Shown here one piece after another: positions 1-8,440 of a DNA stretch of 52,029 bases (position 1 is the first letter of the stretch; the number at the start of each line of letters is the position of its first letter). The notes under the pieces are model-generated. The model searched no databases. It had not been told where the DNA came from and saw nothing but the letters and a program-made list of their open reading frames with translations. A program made the position numbers and the translations under genes. Source of the stretch: CAZZCN01 sp964652975 (GTDB taxonomy: Bacteria > Bacillota > Clostridia > Saccharofermentanales > UBA5734). Location: NCBI GenBank assembly GCA_964652975.1, contig CAZZCN010000011.1, forward strand, positions 1 to 52,029, given 5' to 3'.

Positions 1-3000
1 ATTGCGCCTGTAGGTGTTGATTTGGATGCCTGACCTCCGGTGTTGGAATATACTTCTGTATCGAATACACAGACATTTACATCTTCGCCAGTTGAAAGTA
101 CATGGTCAAGTCCGCCGTAGCCGATGTCATATGCCCATCCGTCTCCACCGAATATCCATGTCGATCTCTTGACAAGATAGTCTTGGAGTTCAATGATTTT
201 GCCGACAATCTGCTTGACAGAATCATCTCCGCATGAACATTCAGTAATGGCTTTAAGAACTGCATCACTTGCTTCTCGGGATTTTTCGCCGTCTTCCTTA
301 ACTTCAAACCAAGCTTCGAAAGCAGCTTTTGCACTGTCACAAACTCCCTTTTCGATTGCCTCTCTCATAAGCATTTCGAGTCTGTTCCTCATCTGCTTGT
401 TGGCAAGGTGTATACCAAGTCCGTGCTCTGCATTGTCTTCGAACAATGAGTTGGCCCATGCCGGTCCGCGGCCATTGCTATCGGTTGTATAAGGTGTGGC
501 AGGTGCCGATGCTCCCCAGATGGATGAACATCCTGTTGCGTTTGAAATAATCATTCTCTCGCCGAAAAGCTGGGTGATAAGCTTGGCATATGGAGTCTCT
601 CCACAGCCTGCACATGCTCCTGAGAATTCAAAGTATGGCAGTTCAAACTGGCTTCCTTTGACACTTCCTGTGTTCATGGGATTTGCTTTTACCGAAACTT
701 TTTCTGATGCGTATTCCCAGTTGGCAACTTCACTCATCTGAGTTTCGATAGGCTTCATTATAAGTGCCTTCTCTTTTGCGGGACAGACATTTGCGCAGCT
801 TCCACAGCCTGTGCAGTCAAGAACCGATATTTGAATTTTGTATTCGAGATTGTCGTAAGGTTTTAGTCCTTTAACGGTTGTGAATCCTTCAGGTGCATTA
901 GCCTTCTCTTCTTCTGTAAGGAGGAAAGGACGGATTACTGCGTGAGGGCAGACAAAGGAACACTGATTACACTGAATGCATTTGTCCGGCTGCCATGTAG
1001 GGACATCAATTGCAATAGCACGCTTCTCATACTTGGATGTACCTTGTGGGAATGCTCCGTCTTCGCGTCCTGTGAATGCGCTTACAGGTAATGAGTCACC
1101 CTTCTGTGCATTCATTACTTCAACAACATTCTTGATGAAATCAGGAACTTTCTTTGCGGTCGAAGGGGCATCCTGTGCAGTAAGCCAGCTTTGAGGAATT
1201 TCGACTTTGACAACATTCTGGACACCGGCGTCTATAGCGGCATAATTCATGTTTACAACGGCATCGCCTTTGGATCCGTAGGATTTGTAGGCAGCTTTTT
1301 TCATGTAATCGACAGCTTCATCAGCCGGGATGATCTCGGCAAGCTTGAAGAAAGCAGATTGCATTATGGTGTTGATACGTCCGCCGAGCCCGATTTCCTT
1401 GGCAAGATGAACGGCGTCAATTGTGTAAAATGCAATGTTGTTCTTTGCTATATACTGTTTCATGGACGCAGGAAGCTTTTCTTCCAGGTCTTGGGCACTC
1501 CATGCACAGTTCAAAAGGAATGTACCATTTTTCTTAACGTCGGTTATCATGTCATACTTGTAAACGTATGAAGGATTGTGACAAGCCATAAAGTCTGCGC
1601 TCTTAATCAGATAAGTAGACTTGATTGGCTGGTCGCCGAAACGAAGGTGAGAAACGGTTATACCGCCTGATTTCTTTGAATCATATGCAAAATATGCCTG
1701 TGCGTATTTAGGTGTGTGATCGCCAATGATTTTAATCGAGTTTTTGTTAGCTCCGACCGTTCCGTCAGATCCCAGTCCCCAGAACAGACAGTTCTTCGTG
1801 CCTGCAGGAACAGTATCAAGGAATTCACCGGTCTTGAGTGAAAGGTTGGTCACATCGTCTTCGATACCGATTGTGAATCCACGGACAGGTGTCTTGGCGT
1901 CAAGATTATCATATACAGCAACGATCTGGTTAGGATAAACTTCTTTAGATCCCAGTCCGTAACGGCCATTGATGATAACCGGTCTTACTTCCTTGTCAAA
2001 ATATGCGGCGCATACATCAAGGAACAGTGGCTCACCAAGTGCTCCCGGCTCTTTGGTTCTGTCGAGAACAGCGATTTTCTTGACTGTTGAAGGTATGACT
2101 TTCATCATTCTTTCGATCGAGAACGGTCTGTAAAGACGTACTTTGACCAGTCCAACCTTCTCGCCTTTTGCTATCAAGTGATCTATTGTCTCTTCTATTG
2201 TCTCACATACAGAACCCATAGCGATTATGATCTTCTCGGCATCGGGTGAACCGTAATAATTGAATGCTTTATAGTCTCTTCCTGTGAGTTCGCTGATTTT
2301 GTCCATATAGTAGTCAACAACTGCAGGTAATGCATCATAGTAAGGATTACATGCTTCTCTTGCCTGGAAAAATATATCCGGATTCTGTGCAGTTCCGCGT
2401 GTGACGGGACTGTTAGGTGAAAGCGCTCTTCCACGGAATTCCTTGACAGCATCCATGTCAATCAGCTTGGCAAGGTCTTCGTAATCAAGGGCTTCGATTT
2501 TCTGAACTTCATGGGATGTTCTGAACCCATCAAAGAAATGGAGAAAAGGTACGCGTCCTTTGATTGCTGCAAGATGTGCAACAGCGGCCAAATCCATAAC
2601 TTCCTGTACGCTACATGATGCAAGTAATGCAAATCCGGTCTGTCTGCAAGCCATAACGTCTGAATGATCTCCGAAAATATTAAGTGCATGACTTGCTACG
2701 CAGCGGGCTGTAACATGAAACACGCCGGGAAGCAATTCGCCGGCGATCTTGTACATATTAGGTATCATAAGGAGAAGTCCCTGTGATGCTGTATAAGTAG
2801 TAGTAAGGGCACCTGCTGCCAATGAACCGTGAACTGTTCCTGCCGCTCCTGCTTCGGATTGCATTTCGCATACGTTGACTGTCTGTCCGAAGAGGTTCTT
2901 CTTGCCGTCGACTGACCACATGTCAGTATAGTCTGCCATCGGAGAGGATGGTGTTATCGGGTAGATTCCCGCGACCTCTGTGAATGCGTACGATGTATAG

Positions 3001-3050
3001 GCAGCAGCATTGTTGCCGTCAATCGTCATGAATTTTTTTTCTTTTCCCAT
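1..3050 (-). CDS. nifJ: Pyruvate:ferredoxin (flavodoxin) oxidoreductase, partial (C-terminus off the left edge)
   Basis: This enzyme oxidatively decarboxylates pyruvate to acetyl-CoA and CO2, reducing ferredoxin; it is cytoplasmic and central to anaerobic fermentation. About 1,016 codons are present, against roughly 1,170 for the family, and the frame is still open at base 1. The N-terminus carries the pyruvate-binding motif YPITPSSPMAD. Two ferredoxin-type [4Fe-4S] motifs follow, CIQCNQCSFVCP and CTGCGSCANVCP. The TPP-domain motifs ACAGCGETPY and GGDGWAYDIG lie near the visible end, so all cofactor sites except the extreme C-terminus are seen. The start at 3050 (MGKEKK) has AGAAGGAGA 14 nt upstream; a second ATG eight codons later is possible. 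It is co-directional with gpmI and pgk-tpiA but has its own promoter and a leader of about 160 nt. Confidence 0.97.
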   Translation of the reverse strand, partial: MGKEKKFMTIDGNNAAAYTSYAFTEVAGIYPITPSSPMADYTDMWSVDGKKNLFGQTVNVCEMQSEAGAAGTVHGSLAAGALTTTYTASQGLLLMIPNMYKIAGELLPGVFHVTARCVASHALNIFGDHSDVMACRQTGFALLASCSVQEVMDLAAVAHLAAIKGRVPFLHFFDGFRTSHEVQKIEALDYEDLAKLIDMDAVKEFRGRALSPNSPVTRGTAQNPDIFFQAREACNPYYDALPAVVDYYMDKISELTGRDYKAFNYYGSPDAEKIIIAMGSVCETIEETIDHLIAKGEKVGLVKVRLYRPFSIERMMKVIPSTVKKIAVLDRTKEPGALGEPLFLDVCAAYFDKEVRPVIINGRYGLGSKEVYPNQIVAVYDNLDAKTPVRGFTIGIEDDVTNLSLKTGEFLDTVPAGTKNCLFWGLGSDGTVGANKNSIKIIGDHTPKYAQAYFAYDSKKSGGITVSHLRFGDQPIKSTYLIKSADFMACHNPSYVYKYDMITDVKKNGTFLLNCAWSAQDLEEKLPASMKQYIAKNNIAFYTIDAVHLAKEIGLGGRINTIMQSAFFKLAEIIPADEAVDYMKKAAYKSYGSKGDAVVNMNYAAIDAGVQNVVKVEIPQSWLTAQDAPSTAKKVPDFIKNVVEVMNAQKGDSLPVSAFTGREDGAFPQGTSKYEKRAIAIDVPTWQPDKCIQCNQCSFVCPHAVIRPFLLTEEEKANAPEGFTTVKGLKPYDNLEYKIQISVLDCTGCGSCANVCPAKEKALIMKPIETQMSEVANWEYASEKVSVKANPMNTGSVKGSQFELPYFEFSGACAGCGETPYAKLITQLFGERMIISNATGCSSIWGASAPATPYTTDSNGRGPAWANSLFEDNAEHGLGIHLANKQMRNRLEMLMREAIEKGVCDSAKAAFEAWFEVKEDGEKSREASDAVLKAITECSCGDDSVKQIVGKIIELQDYLVKRSTWIFGGDGWAYDIGYGGLDHVLSTGEDVNVCVFDTEVYSNTGGQASKSTPTGA

Positions 3051-3215
3051 TTCCTTTTATCTCCTTCTAAAATAATAATCAATAATGTTTGGATGTCTTT
3101 GTGCCTGTCGTTATTCGGGTTTCCGTCATTCGGGTCGATTTTTACTAGTTGTGGTTTTCGGATCATTACTTTTGGCAAAAAGATGTTTTGGGTCGGTATC
3201 TTTTTGACCAATGGT

Positions 3216-3235
3216 ATTATATCACAAAATTTGTG
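3216..3235 (-). promoter_or_regulatory. nifJ promoter (extended -10) with overlapping palindrome
   Basis: On the minus strand an extended -10 element (TGATATAAT, hexamer at 3216-3221) lies about 165 nt before the nifJ start. Directly upstream, at 3223-3235, is a perfect inverted repeat CACAAA-A-TTTGTG, placed where a bound repressor would block RNA polymerase. A hairpin with 9-bp arms (3176-3184 and 3198-3206) begins near the predicted transcription start. The -10 and palindrome are seen directly; regulation is inferred. Confidence 0.5.
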
Positions 3236-3339
3236 CTAATAAAAAAGCAAAACAAAAATTTTACATATGAAATTAAAAACAGCATTTATGATCTGTGAGT
3301 ATCAACTTTGCGTTGCCGTAATTTAATTTCACTTTTACA

Positions 3340-4896
3340 CTATTTGATAATAAGACTTTCGCCTGTCATCTCGACTGGCTTGTCTATGCCCATGATATCG
3401 AGCATCGTTGGTGCAAGGTCGGCAAGTCTTCCCGGTCTGAGCTTGATGCCATCACCTGCTCCGGCGAGTATCAGCGGGACAGGAAGTGAAGTGTGTGCGG
3501 TAAAAGGTCCTTTGGTCTCTGGATCAATCATCTGCTCGGCATTTCCGTGGTCGGCAGTAATAAGAACAACGCCACCCATTGAAAGAATAGCATCAGCGAC
3601 TTTGCCTGCGCATGTATCAACCGCTTCAACCGCCTTTACTGCTGCGTCAAAAAATCCAGTGTGTCCAACCATGTCGCAATTTGCAAAATTCAGAATTATA
3701 ACATCATATTTGCCTGACATCACTCTGGCATAAGCTTCGTCGGCAACTTCGTAAGCGCTCATTTCGGGTTTCAAATCGTAAGTGGCAACCTTTGGTGAAG
3801 GAATCAAGGCTCTGTCTTCTCCCGGATATTCCTTCTCCACGCCACCGTTAAAGAAAAACGTAACATGCGCATACTTTTCGGTCTCGGCTATTCTAAGTTG
3901 TGTAAGGCCGTTTCTGCCTAACACTTCTCCAAATGTATTGTCGAGGTTTTCGGGCAGGTATGCAAAATGAATTGCAGGAAAAGTCAAAAAAGTCTTGTCA
4001 TACTGGGTCATGCATACAAAGTGAAGTTTGAAAAATCCCTTTTCTCTGACAAAGCCGCTGAAATCCGGATCAATGAATGTCCTGGCTATTTCACGCGCAC
4101 GGTCCGGTCTGAAATTAAAGAAGATTATCGAGTCATTCTCCTTTATGAGGGAAACCGGATGTCCGTCCTTCATAATTACCGTCGGAGCGACAAATTCGTC
4201 CATTATTTTGGCTTCATATGATTCGCGTACCGCCTCACAGGCATCAGTTGCTGTGTTGCCAATACCCAGAACCATTGCATCGTAGGCTCTTTTGACTCTT
4301 TCCCAGCGATTGTCACGGTCCATTGCATAATAGCGTCCCATCAGTGATGCTATCTGTCCAACACCGATTTCTTTGATTTTCTCTACCAGCTCTTCTGTAT
4401 ATCCAAGTGCTGAATCAGGTGGAACGTCTCTGCCGTCGTAGAAGCAGTGCACATAGACATCTTCAAAATCGTGTCTTTTGGCAAGTTCGAGCAACGCATA
4501 CAGATGTGTGTTATGGCTGTGGACTCCGCCGTCAGACACCAGTCCGAAAAGGTGAAGGTCGGACTTGTACTTCTTGCAGTTGTCTATCGCTTCGATGAAT
4601 TCCTTCTTGTCAAAGAACATCCCCTCTTCAATCTCTTTGGTGATTCGGGTCAGTTCCTGATATACTATGCGGCCTGCACCTATATTGGTGTGTCCGACCT
4701 CTGAATTGCCCATCTGCCCTCTGGGAAGACCGACATCCATACCGCTTGTCTTGATTACCGTGCATGGATATTTCTCACATAGTGCATCAAGATTCGGTTT
4801 GCGTGCAGCCTTTATGGCATTGCCTTCGGTCTCTTCGTTGATTCCGTATCCATCCAGTATCATCAGGACAACAGGTCTTTTAATTGGGTTAGTCAT
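3340..4896 (-). CDS. gpmI: 2,3-bisphosphoglycerate-independent phosphoglycerate mutase
   Basis: It interconverts 3-phosphoglycerate and 2-phosphoglycerate in glycolysis, using two Mn2+ ions and a phosphoserine intermediate. The protein has 518 residues, normal for the family (about 510). It opens with the alkaline-phosphatase-superfamily metal motif MILDGYG (Asp15), carries the nucleophile in MGNSEVGH (Ser65), and ends with TADHGNAEQM supplying metal ligands. I chose the ATG at 4896 because AGGAGAT sits 5 nt upstream; an in-frame ATG 11 codons earlier has no ribosome binding site. It lies between pgk-tpiA and nifJ on the same strand. The 174-nt gap before it holds a plausible promoter of its own. 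Confidence 0.97.
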   Translation of the reverse strand: MTNPIKRPVVLMILDGYGINEETEGNAIKAARKPNLDALCEKYPCTVIKTSGMDVGLPRGQMGNSEVGHTNIGAGRIVYQELTRITKEIEEGMFFDKKEFIEAIDNCKKYKSDLHLFGLVSDGGVHSHNTHLYALLELAKRHDFEDVYVHCFYDGRDVPPDSALGYTEELVEKIKEIGVGQIASLMGRYYAMDRDNRWERVKRAYDAMVLGIGNTATDACEAVRESYEAKIMDEFVAPTVIMKDGHPVSLIKENDSIIFFNFRPDRAREIARTFIDPDFSGFVREKGFFKLHFVCMTQYDKTFLTFPAIHFAYLPENLDNTFGEVLGRNGLTQLRIAETEKYAHVTFFFNGGVEKEYPGEDRALIPSPKVATYDLKPEMSAYEVADEAYARVMSGKYDVIILNFANCDMVGHTGFFDAAVKAVEAVDTCAGKVADAILSMGGVVLITADHGNAEQMIDPETKGPFTAHTSLPVPLILAGAGDGIKLRPGRLADLAPTMLDIMGIDKPVEMTGESLIIK

Positions 4897-5006
4897 TAAT
4901 ATCTCCTTATATGAAATTGCAAATTGCATTGCTTCACAATCTCTTTATTTTTTTATCTTCCAGTGGCAAATTCTACAATAATCTGAATATATCCATCACT
5001 TCTTAT

Positions 5007-5035
5007 TTTCTAAATTATTCTTAATCCACCGTCAA
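5007..5035 (-). promoter_or_regulatory. Possible gpmI promoter
   Basis: On the minus strand TTGACG (5030-5035) is followed after 17 nt by TAGAAA (5007-5012), about 110 nt before the gpmI start. The -35 is good and the spacing ideal, but the -10 is weak. Confidence 0.3.
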
Positions 5036-5070
5036 TTTATGCAATGCAAATTAAATTAAAACCTAACAAT

Positions 5071-7017
5071 TTATGCTTTGCAGATTACACTGAAATCCTC
5101 AGCCTTCAGTGAAGCTCCGCCAACAAGTCCGCCATCGATGTCAGGCATTGCGAACAGCCCCTGAGCCGATGAAGCCGATACACTGCCGCCGTAAAGAATA
5201 CGTGTTGAATTTGCAACTTCATTACCGTATAAGGCGCTTAAAATGCCACGGATGAATTCGCATACTTCCTGTGCCTGATCATCAGAAGCAACCTTGCCTG
5301 TGCCTATAGCCCAGATCGGCTCATATGCAACTGTTATAAATCCAAACTTCTCACAAGGAATGTCATTGAAAGCGTTTACTATCTGGGATTTGACATGGTC
5401 GAATGTCTCGCCGGCTTCTCTCTGCTCCAGTGTCTCACCGCAGCAAACGATTGGCTTGACGCCCCAGTTCAGAGCAGCTTTTATTTTCTTGTTAACAGTG
5501 GCATCGGTCTCTGCAAAATACTCTCTTCTCTCACTATGTCCTATAATTACGTAAGGGACTCCCATCTGTGCAAGCATTAGCGCGGAAATCTCACCGGTAA
5601 AAGCTCCCTTGTCTTCGAAATGACAGTTCTGAGCGGCAATTTTAACATTAGAATACGCTGCTGCTTCAAGCGCTGCAGAAATTGCGGTAAAAGGAACAGC
5701 CAGTGCAACTTCGTTGGTCTCTTCAGATACTAGAGGCTTTAATTGTTCAATAAGTTTGACAGCTTCAGAAGGCACGCCTTTGTTCATTTTCCAGTTGCCT
5801 GCAGCAAAATTCCTGCGTGGGTTCTTATCCATAAGGCAGTCAACTCCCGGTAATACCTTTCCTTCTAAAAATTCAAGTGATGCTCCACCACCTGTTGAAA
5901 TATGCGATACTTCATCAGCAAACCCGAGAATCTCAACGGCTGCCGCCGAGTCTCCGCCACCGATTATCGAAATTGCATCAGACTCCGCAACGGCTCTTGC
6001 AACTTCTCTGGTACCTACGGCAAAATTCTCGAATTCAAAAACTCCCATAGGTCCGTTCCATACTACTGTTCCTGAATCTTTTATAACATTGGCGAATTTC
6101 TCTATGGTCTCAGGCCCTATGTCAAGACCCATCCAGCCATCAGGTATTTCGGTTGATTTAACGGTCTTATAGACGGCAGTTGCTGAAAATGCATCTGCAA
6201 CCACGGTATCCTGGGGAAGCAATATGTTAACTCCTTTGGCTTTTGCTTTTTCTAAAAGGCTCTTTGCCAGTTCTATCTTGTCTGTCTCGCAAAGTGATGT
6301 TCCAATTCCGTATCCCTGTGCCGCTAAAAATGTATAAGCCATTCCGCCACCGATTATGAGTGTGTCGACTTTGCTTATCAGATTGTCTATAACACCTATC
6401 TTGTCAGATACTTTGGCGCCTCCAAGAATTGCTACGAAAGGTCTCTTAGGATTCTCAAGTGCTCCGCCGATAAAGTCCAGTTCCTTCTGGATGAGGTATC
6501 CGCTTACTGCCGGCAAAAAGTTCGCAAGTCCTGCAGTCGATGCATGTGCACGATGTGCTGTTCCAAATGCGTCATTAACAAATATATCGGCAAGTGAAGC
6601 CAGTTCTCTTGCGAAAACAGGATCGTTCTTCGTCTCTTCCTTATGGAATCTTACATTCTCGAGCATTAGAATCTCACCCTCTTTAAGTTCTGCAGCCTTT
6701 GCTTTTGCATCCGGTCCGATAACATCCGCTGCCATCAACACCGGCTTGTTCAAAATCTTTGAGAGTCTCTCAGCTGTGGGCTTCATAGAGAACTTAGGAT
6801 CAAATCCGTCCTTGGGTCTTCCGAGATGTGATACCAGGATTATTCTGGCACCTTTCTTCAAAAGGTATTCAATGGTCGGCAATGCCCCACTTATTCTCTT
6901 GTCATCGGTAATCTCTCCTGTGACCTTGTCAAGCGGAACATTAAAATCCACTCTTACAATAACTTTCTTCCCCTTCACTGAAATGTCTTCAATGTTCTTC
7001 TTTTGCATCTTCGCCAT
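5071..7017 (-). CDS. pgk-tpiA: Fused phosphoglycerate kinase / triose-phosphate isomerase
   Basis: This single frame encodes two glycolytic enzymes joined head to tail (648 residues). Residues 1 to about 395 are a complete phosphoglycerate kinase, with substrate motif RVDFNVPLD near the start and the C-terminal nucleotide motif GGGDSAAAVE. From about residue 398 a complete triose-phosphate isomerase follows: NWKMN (catalytic Lys), IIGHSERRE (catalytic His), AYEPIWAIGTG (catalytic Glu) and GGSVSASSA (phosphate loop). There is practically no linker. PGK-TIM fusions are known in Thermotoga. An in-frame ATG at 5832 sits exactly at the junction, so separate translation of the isomerase is conceivable. 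AGGAGAG lies 6 nt before the ATG at 7017. No gap gene is adjacent in this window. Confidence 0.97.
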   Translation of the reverse strand: MAKMQKKNIEDISVKGKKVIVRVDFNVPLDKVTGEITDDKRISGALPTIEYLLKKGARIILVSHLGRPKDGFDPKFSMKPTAERLSKILNKPVLMAADVIGPDAKAKAAELKEGEILMLENVRFHKEETKNDPVFARELASLADIFVNDAFGTAHRAHASTAGLANFLPAVSGYLIQKELDFIGGALENPKRPFVAILGGAKVSDKIGVIDNLISKVDTLIIGGGMAYTFLAAQGYGIGTSLCETDKIELAKSLLEKAKAKGVNILLPQDTVVADAFSATAVYKTVKSTEIPDGWMGLDIGPETIEKFANVIKDSGTVVWNGPMGVFEFENFAVGTREVARAVAESDAISIIGGGDSAAAVEILGFADEVSHISTGGGASLEFLEGKVLPGVDCLMDKNPRRNFAAGNWKMNKGVPSEAVKLIEQLKPLVSEETNEVALAVPFTAISAALEAAAYSNVKIAAQNCHFEDKGAFTGEISALMLAQMGVPYVIIGHSERREYFAETDATVNKKIKAALNWGVKPIVCCGETLEQREAGETFDHVKSQIVNAFNDIPCEKFGFITVAYEPIWAIGTGKVASDDQAQEVCEFIRGILSALYGNEVANSTRILYGGSVSASSAQGLFAMPDIDGGLVGGASLKAEDFSVICKA

Positions 7018-7440
7018 TTTACACTCTCCTATAAAAATTATTTTTATTGTTTTAATTCTGTGCTTTTAGCAATTTGTCTGTTGAATACAATTATTTTCTC
7101 ATTTGATAAAGTTTTAATATTTTAACTTATGAGCACACGAATTTAGCCGTAATAACAGTTATTTCGCAGAAAATATTTATATTAACTGAGCTTTCGATAC
7201 GAATACAATAAAAAATGCTAGTAACCACCCACCATTGTATTCCAAAAATGGCATTATTTCAACTAATTTATTGTTGTCACTACTCACAAAATATCTGTTC
7301 GAGAGGGCTGTTCATATGTAATAGTTTTCGAGAAAAACAGACAATGTGGAATAAATAAATAAAATGAATAATTAATTATATTTTATATTTTGCGAAGTAA
7401 TGATATTATTATATCAGTGTTATTTCTAGAAGGAACTGGA
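7018..7440. other. Gene-free AT-rich intergenic stretch
   Basis: This is the divergent region between pgk-tpiA (minus) and the HAD phosphatase (plus). It is very AT-rich with no credible reading frame, RNA gene or terminator. It should hold the pgk-tpiA promoter, but I see no convincing -35/-10 pair. Confidence 0.6.
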
Positions 7441-7556
7441 TTATGTAATCATGCATCAGGTATCTTAGATTTACTATTTATCATGAGATCAAATTATGTA
7501 GTCTTGCATATAGATTAACTATTAGTATTTGGTAATGAAATTACGTAATCATGAAT
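7441..7556 (+). repeat. Three degenerate 16-bp direct repeats upstream of the HAD gene (candidate operators)
   Basis: TTATGTAATCATGCAT (7441-7456), TTATGTAGTCTTGCAT (7494-7509) and TTACGTAATCATGAAT (7541-7556) recur at spacings of 53 and 47 bp. The first is embedded in the inverted repeat GATTA-TG-TAATC and the third in the palindrome ATTACGTAAT. Each is followed by a GATT(T/A)-rich segment. The array ends about 35 bp before the ATG of the next gene, as expected for regulator sites or for a small decayed tandem duplication. Confidence 0.45.
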
Positions 7557-7592
7557 CTTGGATTTGCAATAAACTATTTGGAGGTTTATAAC

Positions 7593-8405
7593 ATGGTAGT
7601 TGAAGAGTTAAAAAACAAAAAAGCCTACATATGTGATATGGACGGAGTCATATATCACGGGAACAAACTGTTGAACGGTGTCGTGTCCTTTGTGGATTGG
7701 CTAACCGATGAGAAGAAGGAATACATTTTCCTGACCAACAGCTCTGAGCGTTCACCCGAGGAGCTCTGTCAAAAGCTTTCAAGACTTGGTCTTGATGTTC
7801 CAAAGGAACGTTTTTATACAAGCGCGTTGGCTACGGCAAGTTTCCTGCAAAGCCAGGCACCGGGTGGAAGTGTTTATGTGATAGGCGAAGCAGGTCTTAT
7901 AAACGCTCTTTACAATTCCGGGTTTTCGATAAATGACGTCAATCCTGACTATGTTGTTGTTGGTGAGTCCCGTAATTATAACATCGAGAAAATCGAGAAG
8001 GCTGTCCATCTGGTTCTTAATGGCGCCAAGCTTATTGGGACCAATCCAGATCTTACCGGTCCTACAGAACGTGGCATTGTGCCTGCAACCAGGGCGTTAA
8101 TCTCTCCAATTGAACTTGCTACCGGCAAACAGGCATATTTCATCGGCAAACCAAATCCGTTAATGATGAGGACCGCCAGAAAGAAGCTCGGCTACGCAAG
8201 TGAAGAGACCGCAATCATCGGAGACCGCATGGATACCGATATAATTGCAGGAATCGAGTCTGGAATGGATACTGTTCTTGTTCTCAGCGGTGTCACCACT
8301 GAGGAGACCATGGCGAATTTCCCTTACCGCCCGAACTATATTTTCAAGGGTGTGGGCGACATGGTGGATAGCTTTTCACAAAACAATAAGACTGACAACG
8401 ATTAG
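7593..8405 (+). CDS. HAD-IIA family phosphatase (NagD/AraL-like)
   Basis: A cytoplasmic haloacid-dehalogenase phosphatase of 270 residues, probably acting on small phosphometabolites such as sugar phosphates, nucleotides or pyridoxal phosphate. HAD motif I is CDMDGVIYHG at the N-terminus (nucleophile and acid Asp). Motif II is FLTNSSERS, motif III supplies Lys in GKPNPLMM, and motif IV is IIGDRMDTDI. The cap inserted between motifs II and III marks subclass IIA. The ATG at 7593 follows TTGGAGG by 8 nt; an ATG 14 codons upstream lacks a ribosome binding site. It is a single gene, convergent with hflX (35-bp gap). The true substrate cannot be read from sequence. Confidence 0.9.
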   Translation: MVVEELKNKKAYICDMDGVIYHGNKLLNGVVSFVDWLTDEKKEYIFLTNSSERSPEELCQKLSRLGLDVPKERFYTSALATASFLQSQAPGGSVYVIGEAGLINALYNSGFSINDVNPDYVVVGESRNYNIEKIEKAVHLVLNGAKLIGTNPDLTGPTERGIVPATRALISPIELATGKQAYFIGKPNPLMMRTARKKLGYASEETAIIGDRMDTDIIAGIESGMDTVLVLSGVTTEETMANFPYRPNYIFKGVGDMVDSFSQNNKTDND

Positions 8406-8440
8406 GATTGAACTATTTTTTGGGTGCGTTGTAATTATTA

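Noticed and set aside
3026..3211. 61-codon minus-strand frame in the nifJ leader
   Set aside because: It overlaps the nifJ start and the hairpin in its leader, and has no ribosome binding site.
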